Below are positions 35,698 through 44,387 of a stretch of DNA of 64,000 bases, in pieces. A model generated the notes under the pieces. The model was not told where the DNA came from. It ran no database searches and worked only from the letters and a program-made list of their open reading frames with translations. The translations under genes were made by a program, and so were the position numbers. The DNA comes from Acinetobacter sp. ANC 4204 (GTDB lineage Bacteria; Pseudomonadota; Gammaproteobacteria; Pseudomonadales; Moraxellaceae), in assembly GCF_002135205.1 (NCBI RefSeq), contig NZ_NEFZ01000001.1, positions 496,001 to 560,000 on the forward strand. Direction: 5' to 3'. The first letter of the stretch is position 1; each line of letters begins with the position of its first letter.

Positions 35698-35726
35698 ATA
35701 ATATAAACATTCGATCTACTTGGCAA
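35698..35726 (-). promoter_or_regulatory. Promoter of tRNA-Ser
   Basis: On the minus strand TTGCCA and TATTAT with a 17-base spacer; the -10 box ends 9 bases before the tRNA. The boxes and spacing equal those of the tRNA-Leu promoter at 59021. Confidence 0.78.
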
Positions 35727-35777
35727 ATACTTTTCTTTAAAAACCGCACTAAGTGGCTAAAATTAAAACAAAATCAT

Positions 35778-36272
35778 TTAGTTCTCTAAATTTTCACTGT
35801 TTTCATAACGAATCGCATTCACATACCAAAGTTTTTTGCCCGTTGGTGTCACGACTTCAACCTCATCATCAACTTGCTTGGATAGTAAAGCTCGTGCCAT
35901 AGGCGAATCGATTGAAATATGCTGTGGGTGATGATCATAAATTTCATCTACCCCCACAATCCGTAAAGTTTTTTGCTCACCTGCTTCATTTTCAATATCT
36001 ACCCAAGCCCCAAAATAAATCTTGCCCGCTTGCTCTTCTGAAAAATCAATAATTCGCAACTCTTCAAGCCGTTTCCCTAAGTAACGAACACGTCGATCAA
36101 TCTTTCGTAACAGCTGTTTGTTGTACTGATAATCTGCGTTCTCGCTACGGTCTCCGAGGCTTGCTGCCCAGTTTACTTTCTTGGTAATTTCAGGCCGTTC
36201 TTCATGCCAAAGGTGCTTTAATTCTGCCACTAATTTGTCGTGACCAACACGTGTAATTAAGTTTGATTTCAT
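35778..36272 (-). CDS. greB: Transcription elongation factor GreB
   Basis: GreB rescues backtracked RNA polymerase by stimulating cleavage of the RNA 3' end. The N-terminal coiled coil has the family signature WAASLGDRSENADYQYNK (about 45-62), with the catalytic Asp and Glu at its tip; the C-terminal FKBP-like domain carries DSPMARALL. EERPEITKKV and RRVRYL distinguish GreB from GreA. Length 164 residues is normal. It is divergent from the transglycosylase at 36638. Confidence 0.96.
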   Translation of the reverse strand: MKSNLITRVGHDKLVAELKHLWHEERPEITKKVNWAASLGDRSENADYQYNKQLLRKIDRRVRYLGKRLEELRIIDFSEEQAGKIYFGAWVDIENEAGEQKTLRIVGVDEIYDHHPQHISIDSPMARALLSKQVDDEVEVVTPTGKKLWYVNAIRYENSENLEN

Positions 36273-36637
36273 GATGAATGTCGTCTAAATCAGCTGGTTT
36301 ATTTACAACAAAGATTTATTTTATCCCTTATTTCTTCACAACAGAAGTTTATAAAATAAATTCCCTAATTAAATTAAATCGTTATGTTACATTTTTTAAA
36401 AAAATATTGCACAAAATTTGACACTTTAGAATTTGCCCGATATTATGCGCACATCTTAAATTAGCTGCTTATTTTTTAATCTATGTAGTTTTTCTACATA
36501 GTTCCTTTAATCCCATGTCATTTTGAATGACGTCATGAATGCCCAACCCCTTATTGAATTTAGCAAACTTGAACTCGTTTTAAGGCATGGTTTTGCCTTT
36601 GCGTTCTGGGGCATAAATTACTTGTAGCGGAGACAAC
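36273..36637. promoter_or_regulatory. Divergent spacer of greB and the MltF-like gene
   Basis: About 365 bases without a gene. The clearest element is the perfect inverted repeat CTATGTAG, loop TTTTT, CTACATAG (36481-36501). The ribosome site GCGGAG before ATG 36638 is at the right edge. Confidence 0.55.
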
Positions 36638-37750
36638 ATGCACAGTAGTTCAACTTCTGGATCGAGGCTTTGCCTTAATTCATTAACTTTCTCTCTCCCG
36701 TTGAAAGCCCTTGCTTTAAGTACTCTGTTAATTCCTTTTCATAGTATTAATGCAAGTAAGACTTACCAATATGATAATGTCGTCAATCATAATAAATTGA
36801 CTGTCGTTTCAGTGGAAAATCCAACGACCGTTTTTAAAGATGGTCAACATTTGCATGGTTTTGGTTATGACCTTGCACGTAACTATGCAGATAGCTTAAA
36901 TGTAAAGCTAGACTTCAAAACGGTTCCTGATAATGCCACGGCACTCAAATGGGTCGCTCAAGGCAAAGCAAATTTTGCAATGACAACCGCCAGCGTTCAA
37001 ACGATTGAACAAAAGCATTTGTCTACTTTTTCTGCAACTTGTGGTGATTTGAACGTTTTACGTAAAAATGGCCTCAATACTGAGCTGAATTGGGTCTTTA
37101 AACATGCGAATGATCCACTCACCCAAACAGCCAGCGGATTCGTATGTCAAAGTAAACAATCAGGTTCAATTGGTCAATTGGCCTCTTTTTACAACCGCAA
37201 TGTCGTGAAGCCTGAAAACTGGAATACGATTCAACGTGATTTGCGTCAACGTATGCCGATCTATAAGGCCAGTTTTAAAAGCACAGCGCAAAAATACGAC
37301 TTAGATTGGCACTTGTTAGCGGCCATTGGTTATCAAGAATCTTATCTTAAACCGAACTCTGTTTCTCCTACAGGTGTTCGTGGTTTGATGATGTTGACCA
37401 ATAGCACGGCCAAAGCAATGGGCGTGAATAACCGTACCGACCCTGCACAAAGCATTCAAGGCGGTGCTAAGTACTACGACCAAATGCTGAGCCGCTATAC
37501 CGATATTCCGCTCCCTGACCGCAACTGGTATGCACTAGTTGCCTACAATATGGGGCCAGGTGCGGTGAGCCAGATTCAAAAACGCATTCAAGCGCAAGGT
37601 AAAGACCCAAATAACTGGCTCAATCTTTATGCTTATTTAGAGCATAACCAAGCCAAAAATGGGCGCTACCGACAAGCGCTTCAGTATGTGACACGTATCC
37701 GTGCCTATCTTGAGCACATTAAAACCACGCCACAGTTGGTCAATATCTAA
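36638..37750 (+). CDS. MltF-like lytic transglycosylase with shortened sensor domain
   Basis: An exported 370-residue peptidoglycan enzyme. After a signal sequence (to about residue 39), residues about 52-135 resemble lobe one of the solute-binding domain of MltF (HGFGYDLARNYADSLNVKLDF). The rest of that domain is missing. The SLT domain follows (about 210-345) with catalytic Glu234 in GYQESYL, then SPTGVRGLMMLT and AYNMGPGAV. E. coli MltF is over 500 residues, so this form lacks most of the regulatory lobe. GCGGAG precedes ATG 36638. Confidence 0.88.
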   Translation: MHSSSTSGSRLCLNSLTFSLPLKALALSTLLIPFHSINASKTYQYDNVVNHNKLTVVSVENPTTVFKDGQHLHGFGYDLARNYADSLNVKLDFKTVPDNATALKWVAQGKANFAMTTASVQTIEQKHLSTFSATCGDLNVLRKNGLNTELNWVFKHANDPLTQTASGFVCQSKQSGSIGQLASFYNRNVVKPENWNTIQRDLRQRMPIYKASFKSTAQKYDLDWHLLAAIGYQESYLKPNSVSPTGVRGLMMLTNSTAKAMGVNNRTDPAQSIQGGAKYYDQMLSRYTDIPLPDRNWYALVAYNMGPGAVSQIQKRIQAQGKDPNNWLNLYAYLEHNQAKNGRYRQALQYVTRIRAYLEHIKTTPQLVNI

Positions 37751-37782
37751 ACTTTGAATACCCAGAATTGATCATCATCGCA

Positions 37783-37818
37783 AAAAAAAAGCTTACCTTT
37801 TGAGGTAAGCTTTTTTTG
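37783..37818. terminator. Bidirectional terminator
   Basis: AAAAAGCTTACCT / AGGTAAGCTTTTT with T-runs both ways, between the convergent transglycosylase and SCP2 genes. Confidence 0.92.
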
Positions 37819-37829
37819 TTTCAGAATAC

Positions 37830-38213
37830 TTAAGCTGTTAGCTCAAGTACTTTCTTAAATAAATCTTTTTGCTCTTGGCTTGGCTTTGCCGTTTGCAATG
37901 CCATTAATTGGGACATATCACCCTGAACTTTTATTTTTCCTGTCATGAATGCTTGCATTGCTGCTGCCATATCAAACTCAAGGAAGACTTTACGTAAAGT
38001 TTCAGCGTCCATGTTCAAGGTTGTTTTCGCATTTGAAGACAAGCCTTTTTTAATTGCACCACCATCTAAAGATAATTCGGTATTACCCGCATTGTCAGCA
38101 ACAACTAAGTTAATTGCAAGATTTGCAAGTGCAGGTGGAAGGTTTAGATTCCCCGCTTGAGCAGTTAATGTTTCTACGGTTGAAAACCAATCATCAGTTA
38201 AAAAAGCAGGCAT
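37830..38213 (-). CDS. SCP2 sterol-binding-domain protein
   Basis: A 127-residue single SCP2 domain: a hydrophobic lipid-binding core with LSLDGGAIKKG, TTLNMDAETLRKVF and the late motif GKIKVQGDMSQLM. Bacterial SCP2 proteins bind lipids or acyl chains; UbiJ and UbiT are related in ubiquinone synthesis, but this protein is stand-alone, so the partner is unknown. GAGGAAACATC before ATG 38213 is a good ribosome site. Confidence 0.88.
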   Translation of the reverse strand: MPAFLTDDWFSTVETLTAQAGNLNLPPALANLAINLVVADNAGNTELSLDGGAIKKGLSSNAKTTLNMDAETLRKVFLEFDMAAAMQAFMTGKIKVQGDMSQLMALQTAKPSQEQKDLFKKVLELTA

Positions 38214-38387
38214 GATGTTTCCTCAATTCTTTGTTCGTTGTGTGCTGCCTATCCAGACGGCATCATTGTGAAGCTAAATACGCTTGCAGATTGTTATAGC
38301 ATGTATATCTTATATGTGCCTAAAGTTTTTTGTACGTACCGTTCATATTTTATATTTCTTATACAAAGTTTATCAAAATCATTCACA

Positions 38388-38419
38388 TAAAAAAAACACC
38401 AATCAATGATTGGTGTTTT
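38388..38419 (-). terminator. Terminator of ttcA
   Basis: AAAACACCAATCA / TGATTGGTGTTTT followed by T-run on the minus strand. Confidence 0.9.
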
Positions 38420-38440
38420 GCATTGGCTGAAATGACAAAA

Positions 38441-39364
38441 TTAATCTGCCACAAAGCCAAGATTGACCATGTTAATCCGTTTGCTTTCAGGTTCATCTTC
38501 CGTTGAACAACTTTCACCTTTAAAGTCGAACTCTCGTTCACTGTCTAAGGCTTCAAAGTCAAACAACTCACGATCGGCCAATTGTGATGGGGATACATTT
38601 TGCAAGGCACCAAAAATACTGTGTAGGCGTTTTGGATGGGCCTTATCCCACTCTCGCAGCATGTCATTCAACATAGCGCGTTGCAGATTTTCCTGAGAAC
38701 CACACAAGTTGCACGGAATAATTGGAAACTGACGCATTTCGGCATATTTGATGATGTCTTTTTCTTCCACATAAGCCAGTGGACGAATCAAGATATTCTT
38801 TTTATCAGAAGACAACAACTTGGGTGGCATCGCTTTCAAACTGCCACCATGGAACAAGTTTAAGAAGAACGTCGCCAAGATATCATCACGGTGATGTCCC
38901 AATGCTACTTTGGTTGCCCCTATTTCTTGTGCAAAGCCATATAAAGAACCACGGCGTAAACGTGAACACACTGCACAATAGGTCTTGCCCTCAGGCGTCA
39001 AGCGTTTGGTAATGCTATAGGTGTCTTTTTCTAAGATATAATAAGGAATATTATTTTCTTCTAAATAGCGCGGCAATACATCTTCTGGGAAACCAGGCTG
39101 CTTCTGGTCCAAATTCACCGCCACCACATCAAAATTGATCGGTGCAATGCGTTTAAACTGCAACATAATATCGAGTAAGGTGTAACTGTCCTTACCACCT
39201 GAAATGCAGACCATCACTTTATCGCCTTCTTCGATCATTTTAAAATCACGAATGGCATGACCCACCTGACGGCGTAGCTTTTTCAACAAACGATAATACG
39301 CAGAGCTAGTGGGTAGTTCTGGTTTAAAATTAAATCCCTGATCGGACTCAACTGGCGAGAACAT
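38441..39364 (-). CDS. ttcA: tRNA 2-thiocytidine synthetase TtcA
   Basis: TtcA thiolates cytidine 32 in tRNA using ATP, an iron-sulfur cluster and a sulfur donor. The PP-loop SGGKDS (55-60) and CxxC pair Cys130/Cys133 ([12 protein letters not shown]) are present, with Cys in PCNLCGSQE as third cluster ligand. Length 307 residues is typical. It is transcribed away from the DnaA-box cluster at 39540, which lies in its upstream region. Confidence 0.96.
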   Translation of the reverse strand: MFSPVESDQGFNFKPELPTSSAYYRLLKKLRRQVGHAIRDFKMIEEGDKVMVCISGGKDSYTLLDIMLQFKRIAPINFDVVAVNLDQKQPGFPEDVLPRYLEENNIPYYILEKDTYSITKRLTPEGKTYCAVCSRLRRGSLYGFAQEIGATKVALGHHRDDILATFFLNLFHGGSLKAMPPKLLSSDKKNILIRPLAYVEEKDIIKYAEMRQFPIIPCNLCGSQENLQRAMLNDMLREWDKAHPKRLHSIFGALQNVSPSQLADRELFDFEALDSEREFDFKGESCSTEDEPESKRINMVNLGFVAD

Positions 39365-39539
39365 AGACGAGTTAAACCTTAAAAAAAATACCGCGCAATT
39401 TTATCCGATTCGTCGTCATCTCGCACCTAAAGAATGTAAATTCTCATGAATTGTCATTGCTGTCATATTCATGTATTAAAATCGGTTTAACTTTGAACGA
39501 TTGCGTTCATTTTCTGGCTGAACTGCTTATCTTTTGGAC

Positions 39540-39584
39540 TTTTCCACATTTTTCCACAAAAGCTGTGGATAACTTTGTGGATTC
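39540..39584. promoter_or_regulatory. Cluster of four DnaA-box-like sites
   Basis: Two TTTTCCACA sites (39540-39548, 39550-39558), one perfect consensus box on the minus strand (TGTGGATAA, 39564-39572, the complement of TTATCCACA) and TGTGGATTC (39576-39584) within 45 bases. AT-rich DNA follows. No dnaA, dnaN or gidA lies nearby. Confidence 0.65.
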
Positions 39585-39631
39585 TAGCAGGCTTGACAAG
39601 GTGTTCATCCCATACTTTAAGGCTTCTATTT

Positions 39632-39656
39632 AAATTGATCATTTTTTGATCAATTT
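39632..39656. repeat. Perfect AT-rich 10-pair palindrome
   Basis: AAATTGATCA, loop TTTTT, TGATCAATTT. It lies 48 bases after the DnaA-box cluster and contains two TGATCA sites. A terminator role is possible because T-rich DNA follows. Confidence 0.7.
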
Positions 39657-39865
39657 ATTTTTTGTTTAATTTCAATACCTTATCTTAGTCAAGCAATCCT
39701 CATTAAAAATAAATTAATTATTTTTTTTGATTACTCTCTCAGCAATTGGACTTGATTTTTACAAAGTCATAGATTTTTTGAACTTAAAATAGTTTCAGGC
39801 TGTTATTTTTTTGCTAAACTCAATTCTAGTCACTGAAAACGATTTTTTACGATTAATAATAGATA

Positions 39866-40732
39866 ATGAAAAATAAGCTGCTTTTGACTCATTTTTATGT
39901 TTTGGGGTGTATGACGATTTCGTTCATGGCACTGAATTGTCACGCAGGTCAAACCATCTATCAACTCAAAGATTCGAACGGCACGACTTTGTTGACCAAT
40001 AAACAAAGTCGTTATAGCAATTTAAAAGTCGAAAAGAAAACCTATTATCCAGACAGCAACATCCACAGCTATAGCAATTGGGGAGCATCTGAATCCTCGG
40101 TATTACCCAGTTATAGTCGCAACAAAAATGCTTTTGACCACATTATTCGCCAAGCAGCGCAAACCCATGGTGTTTCAGAAGGCTTAATCAAAGCCGTGAT
40201 GCATACAGAATCAGGCTTTAATGTGAATGCCCGCTCTCCTGTTGGTGCACAAGGCCTAATGCAACTGATGCCAGCAACTGCTCGTCGCTTCAATGTCTCG
40301 AATGCATACGATCCACAACAAAACATTAACGCTGGTGCAAAATACCTTGCGTGGTTGATGAAACGCTTTAATGGTAATACCAGCCTTGCCCTTGCAGGCT
40401 ATAATGCGGGCGAAGGCAATGTGCAAAAGTATGGTGGCATTCCACCGTTTCGTGAAACGCAAGACTACGTGAGACGTGTCAGCAGTCGATATAGCAATTT
40501 ATATTCAGGCAGCTTAAATATCAGTTCAAATAGTCCAGCAAGCAATACTCAAGTCATTGCGCAATCTGCTAACTATAATGAAGACTCAGCCCCAAGCACA
40601 CAGTTGAGCGTGAGTCGCACTGCGCCTGCACGCCAAATCATTCTAGCCTCTGATGGCAGTTATACTGATGCCCCGGGTTCCTATGCCACCACAAATGCAA
40701 CCGCCTCCGCCCGTATTCATATTTCTGAATAA
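39866..40732 (+). CDS. Exported lytic transglycosylase (SLT domain)
   Basis: A 288-residue exported protein. After the signal sequence, residues about 27-65 fit the DUF4124 module (QTIYQLKDSNGTTLLTN), common in front of SLT domains. The SLT domain is at about 88-205, with catalytic Glu115 in AVMHTESGFN and SPVGAQGLMQLMP, ending AGYNAGEGNV. It would cut peptidoglycan at the muramic acid-glucosamine bond with 1,6-anhydro formation. The C-terminal tail is Ser/Asn-rich. No strong ribosome site precedes ATG 39866. Confidence 0.92.
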   Translation: MKNKLLLTHFYVLGCMTISFMALNCHAGQTIYQLKDSNGTTLLTNKQSRYSNLKVEKKTYYPDSNIHSYSNWGASESSVLPSYSRNKNAFDHIIRQAAQTHGVSEGLIKAVMHTESGFNVNARSPVGAQGLMQLMPATARRFNVSNAYDPQQNINAGAKYLAWLMKRFNGNTSLALAGYNAGEGNVQKYGGIPPFRETQDYVRRVSSRYSNLYSGSLNISSNSPASNTQVIAQSANYNEDSAPSTQLSVSRTAPARQIILASDGSYTDAPGSYATTNATASARIHISE

Positions 40733-40849
40733 TTTTTATAGCAGTTTTATTATTTTTTCTTGAATTTTGAAGAATTTCACCTCATATTGAGATCTATGAT
40801 TTTTGATTTATAAATCAGATTATTTTTTTATTATAAGAGGATTTTCTCA

Positions 40850-41755
40850 ATGATGCGGATTGGTTTGTTCTTGCTAACCAACCTCGCGGTACTGGTTGTA
40901 GCTGGCATTATCTTGTCACTCTTCGGTGTCGGTAGTTACCATGGCGCGGGTGGCTTAAATCTAGGTAACCTTTTGGTTATCTGTTTTGTCTTTGGTATGG
41001 TTGGCTCAATGATTTCTCTATTCATGTCAAAATGGATGGCGAAGAAAACAACTGGTACAGAGTTAATTGACCCCAATGCCCCACGTAACCAAGCTGAAGC
41101 ATGGTTGCTACAAGAAGTCGCTCAATTGGCGCAACGTTCTGGTATTAAAATGCCAGAAGTCGGTATTTTCCCCTCTTACCAATCGAATGCCTTTGCTACA
41201 GGTTGGAACAAGAACGATGCATTAGTTGCCGTTTCTACTGGCTTACTTGAGCGTATGAATAAAGACGAGCTTCGCGCAGTCTTGGCTCACGAAATTGGTC
41301 ACGTGGCCAATGGTGACATGGTGACTTTGGCGCTCGTTCAAGGTGTCGTGAACGCCTTTGTGATGTTCTTTGCACGTGTTGCAGGTGATTTTATTGATCG
41401 TAACGTCTTTGGACGTGAAGACGGAGAAGCACCTGGTTTAGCTTATTTTGCCATTACTATTGTGCTTGATATTGTCTTTGGTGTTTTAGCTTCTGCAATC
41501 GTGATGTGGTTCTCCCGCTACCGCGAATATCGTGCAGATGAAGCAGGTGCCCGTCTTGCAGGCAAACAAGCGATGATTTCAGCCTTGTTGCGTTTACAAG
41601 CAGAATCACAACTTCCAGATGCTATGCCTAAAGAAATGAAAGCGTTTGCGATCGCGGCAGGTCAAGAACAAGGCTTTAGTTTAGCCGCTTTGTTCCAAAC
41701 CCACCCGACGATTGAACAACGTGTTGCTGCTTTACAACAGCTCGATTGTCCATAA
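40850..41755 (+). CDS. htpX: Heat-shock membrane protease HtpX
   Basis: HtpX is a zinc protease of the inner membrane that removes misfolded membrane proteins alongside FtsH. The zinc site is His147, Glu148 and His151 in AHEIGHV, with the third ligand in the [12 protein letters not shown] segment. Hydrophobic helices lie at about 5-28 and 38-60, with two more after the active site. AGAGG before ATG 40850 is a good ribosome site. Length 301 residues is typical. Confidence 0.97.
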   Translation: MMRIGLFLLTNLAVLVVAGIILSLFGVGSYHGAGGLNLGNLLVICFVFGMVGSMISLFMSKWMAKKTTGTELIDPNAPRNQAEAWLLQEVAQLAQRSGIKMPEVGIFPSYQSNAFATGWNKNDALVAVSTGLLERMNKDELRAVLAHEIGHVANGDMVTLALVQGVVNAFVMFFARVAGDFIDRNVFGREDGEAPGLAYFAITIVLDIVFGVLASAIVMWFSRYREYRADEAGARLAGKQAMISALLRLQAESQLPDAMPKEMKAFAIAAGQEQGFSLAALFQTHPTIEQRVAALQQLDCP

Positions 41756-41776
41756 AAAACTCGTTCACTAGATTTT

Positions 41777-41804
41777 AAAAAGCCTCCACTTGGAGGCTTT
41801 TTTG
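41777..41804. terminator. Terminator after htpX
   Basis: AAAAAGCCTCCA / TGGAGGCTTTTT with T-run. Confidence 0.9.
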
Positions 41805-41827
41805 TGACTCTGCATCACAGAGCATCT

Positions 41828-42193
41828 TCATTCAATCGTCACTTCGATACAGCGTAATAAACTACCATTTGGGTCAATGATACAAAACTGGCGGATCTCA
41901 TCAAAATCCTGAATATCAGTCATACGGGCAGTGCCCCACAACGCCCAATTCACTTTAGACCAATATTCATAATAGGGGTGAATCTTCGCTGCGCGAATAC
42001 AGGCACTATGCCATGAACTGTTTGGATCTAAATGTGGATGATGGAAAAATTCCAGTGTCATCATACCCAAACGCAAAATCATCCACTCTGCGGACTGATA
42101 AATCAAATCAAAGCCCAAGCTTTAGTAAAATGAAGCCGTGCATACCAAATCAATCACTGGCAAATTCGCCGTAATCTGACCTTCAAATTTCAT
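41828..42193 (-). pseudogene. VOC-family (bleomycin-resistance-like) gene broken by a stop codon
   Basis: From ATG 42193 the frame encodes MKFEGQITANLPVIDLV..SFY, then TAA at 42122-42124, then continues in the same frame SLGFDLIYQSAEWMILRLG to a normal end. The whole matches the glyoxalase/bleomycin-resistance fold: beta-alpha-beta start, TLEFFHHPHLD and a late IDPNGSLLRCIE. One point mutation would explain the stop, for example GAA to TAA in an FYESLGF-type sequence. A shorter 96-codon protein from an internal ATG is possible but would lack the first strand, so I call a pseudogene. Confidence 0.82.
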
Positions 42194-42199
42194 CAGCAG

Positions 42200-42793
42200 C
42201 TATCCTAGGTTTAGTCCTTGTAACCAATGCCACATCACACTGCCACCCCACCATAATAAGCCAATAAAACAGACCAAAAAGATCAGGCCAAACAAATCGG
42301 GGATGTGTAGCCAAAGCCATGCAATTACTGGATTTCGCCAAAATGCGGACTGTTGCTGTTTCTTTTCCAATTTTTCATGAAGAAAGGGATGAGTCACATG
42401 ATGCTCTGAATGAATTTGGTATTCTTCCCGAATATGGTCATGAACCACATCCAGTGCTTTACGACTCGGACGGATAAAAATATCAAACAATGTCCCTAAT
42501 ACAGGGATAAAACCAACGACGGCATCAATCATAGCCAGCTTCAACACTGGACTTAATTTCTCTTGCGGCACGCCAATTTGTTTAGCTTTATAAATGGCAT
42601 AACAAGTCAAGGCAAAACCCGCGATATCCCCAGCGATGGGAACAGTACTCAGCGCTGCATCGGCACCTACACCCTGCTTGGTGAACGGAATACGCACCAC
42701 CGAATCCATCATATTGGCATATTTGGCCAAATCACGCTCTAAACGAATGACATCTTGCTGGCTCATTTTTTTTTGTTCTAAGGGTTCAGGCAT
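42200..42793 (-). CDS. DUF4112 membrane protein
   Basis: A product of about 197 residues with the DUF4112 core: MDSVVRIPFTKQGVGADAAL, then VPIAGDIAGF and FIPVLGTLFDIFIRPSRKA, and two or three hydrophobic segments. Function unknown. ATG 42793 (MPEPLEQKKMSQQD) has GGAGG ten bases upstream; an in-frame ATG 18 bases further up is also possible. It ends 7 bases before the broken VOC gene begins. Confidence 0.82.
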   Translation of the reverse strand: MPEPLEQKKMSQQDVIRLERDLAKYANMMDSVVRIPFTKQGVGADAALSTVPIAGDIAGFALTCYAIYKAKQIGVPQEKLSPVLKLAMIDAVVGFIPVLGTLFDIFIRPSRKALDVVHDHIREEYQIHSEHHVTHPFLHEKLEKKQQQSAFWRNPVIAWLWLHIPDLFGLIFLVCFIGLLWWGGSVMWHWLQGLNLG

Positions 42794-42908
42794 GTTGGTA
42801 CTGACCTCCATTATTTCAACCACATTAACATCATAAAACCACTGAATTATGCTGGTTTTTATCACTTTTTTCTGTGCTAACTTTGTGCTGAAACAAGTGC
42901 TTATAGGC

Positions 42909-44255
42909 TTAGGACAAGCTTAAAATTTGCGATGCAATCAGCAGATATACCACCACGCCTGATGCATCACAAATTGAAGTGACCAAAGGTGCAGATGCAC
43001 TGGCTGGGTCGAGTTTTAGGCGGTTTAAGATAAACGGCAGACTCATACCAATCAGACACCCCATCAACACAATACCCATCATACTTAGCGCCAAAACCAC
43101 GGCGACCAAAATATCCCCACGGAAATAGCCCAAAATAGAGACTGCCGTTGCCATGGTTCCACCTAAGCACAGCGCAACCAGACTTTCACGTCCGAGCAAA
43201 TAAAACCAGTCTTTAAAATGTACATCACCCGTTGCTAGTGCGCGTACCATTAAAGTTGCGGACTGGGACCCTGCATTTCCGCCACTTCCCACCAGTAAAG
43301 GGAGAAAAAATACCAAAACGATATGTGCTGCAATCAAGTCTTCAAAATGCGCAATTCCCAGCCCTGAGAGTAAACTGCCAAAAACCAGAAATACCAACCA
43401 AAACACCCGCTTCTTATACAGTAAGAGGATTGGAGCCGTTTTAATACTCATCTGCGGACTGGCCGCAACCGCACTACTTTTTAAAATATCTTCTGTGGTT
43501 TCTTGTTGTACCACATCCATTGCATCATCGTAGGTCACAATCCCCAATAGACGCTGCTGCTCATCAACGATTGGCAAAGCCATAAAATCATAATGGGCCA
43601 GTTTCTGTGCGATGCTTTCCTGATCTTCACTGACTAAACCCGTGATGACATGGTGAGTCATAACCTGTCCAATAGATTGCTCAGGCGGGGCTTGGATGAT
43701 TTGTCTCAGCGAAATCACCCCTTGCAGACGATGCAATGTATCAATGACATAAATTAGATATAAAGTTTCACTTTCCGCTGCATGTAACCGTATATGTTGA
43801 ATCGCCTGTTGCATAGTCATTTCAGCATGTACCGTAATGACCTCAGTGGTCATGATGGCGCCCGCGGACTCAGCAGGATAATCCATCAACGTCTTCAGTT
43901 GGACTTGAATCTGCGCATCTAATTTAGAAAAAAGTTGAGTTTGAAGCGCGAGAGGCAAGCTTTGAAATAAATCGGTACGATCATCCGAATGCATATGAGC
44001 CAGTAGCTTCAACAGCAAAGCCCGAGGTAACTGCGCTGCTAACTGCTGCTGCTCGGTCAACGCTAAAAACTCAAAAACATAACTGGCTTGAGGTAATTGT
44101 TCCAATAGCTGAATTTGCGCATGTATAGGCAGACCCATTAAAATATCAGCCAAATCCGCAGTGCTGTACTGTTTTAGGCTTTTGATAAAAGCATGGTTAT
44201 CGGGCTGATTTAGCTGATCTTCAAAATCTTGCTGTGAAAATGATGGATTTGGCAT
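42909..44255 (-). CDS. mgtE: Magnesium transporter MgtE
   Basis: MgtE is a gated magnesium channel. Of its three parts, the N domain (about 20-125, repeats such as DLADILMGLP), the two CBS domains (about 130-250, with VVDEQQRLLGIVTYDDAM) and the five-helix pore domain (about 280-448, with LPLLVGSGGNAGSQSATL and DPASASAPLVTS) are all present. Length 448 is normal. A large inverted repeat overlaps the probable promoter 36-98 bases upstream. Confidence 0.95.
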   Translation of the reverse strand: MPNPSFSQQDFEDQLNQPDNHAFIKSLKQYSTADLADILMGLPIHAQIQLLEQLPQASYVFEFLALTEQQQLAAQLPRALLLKLLAHMHSDDRTDLFQSLPLALQTQLFSKLDAQIQVQLKTLMDYPAESAGAIMTTEVITVHAEMTMQQAIQHIRLHAAESETLYLIYVIDTLHRLQGVISLRQIIQAPPEQSIGQVMTHHVITGLVSEDQESIAQKLAHYDFMALPIVDEQQRLLGIVTYDDAMDVVQQETTEDILKSSAVAASPQMSIKTAPILLLYKKRVFWLVFLVFGSLLSGLGIAHFEDLIAAHIVLVFFLPLLVGSGGNAGSQSATLMVRALATGDVHFKDWFYLLGRESLVALCLGGTMATAVSILGYFRGDILVAVVLALSMMGIVLMGCLIGMSLPFILNRLKLDPASASAPLVTSICDASGVVVYLLIASQILSLS

Positions 44256-44293
44256 ATACCACTCAAATATTGTTCTTCTTTATTTGTCCGAGT

Positions 44294-44353
44294 ATAGCAA
44301 AGGATCTTTAAATATCTGGAGCTTCCTGTGGCTACAGTTTAAAGATCCGCTAT
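44294..44353. repeat. Large inverted repeat over the probable mgtE promoter
   Basis: ATAGC-(aaa)-GGATCTTTAAA pairs with TTTAAAGATCC-GCTAT around a 25-base loop, giving 16 pairs with a three-base bulge. On the minus strand TATACT (44291-44296 region) partly overlaps one arm and could be the -10 box of mgtE. It also follows the RND gene by about 35 bases. Confidence 0.7.
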
Positions 44354-44387
44354 GCATATTAAACTCTATACATGTTTCGGCTTGGAC

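Larger units (their letters stand above)
39365..39865. other. Spacer between ttcA and the second transglycosylase
   Basis: 500 AT-rich bases holding the DnaA-box cluster and the palindrome. The 60-codon frame at 39451-39633 covers the DnaA sites and looks like chance. Confidence 0.6.

Noticed and set aside
39451..39633. 60-codon frame beside ttcA.
   Set aside because: It coincides with the DnaA-box cluster and has no ribosome site.
39540..39656. Chromosomal origin of replication (oriC).
   Set aside because: Although DnaA boxes and AT-rich DNA are present, the usual neighbours dnaA, dnaN and gidA/mnmG are absent, so only a DnaA-binding locus is claimed.
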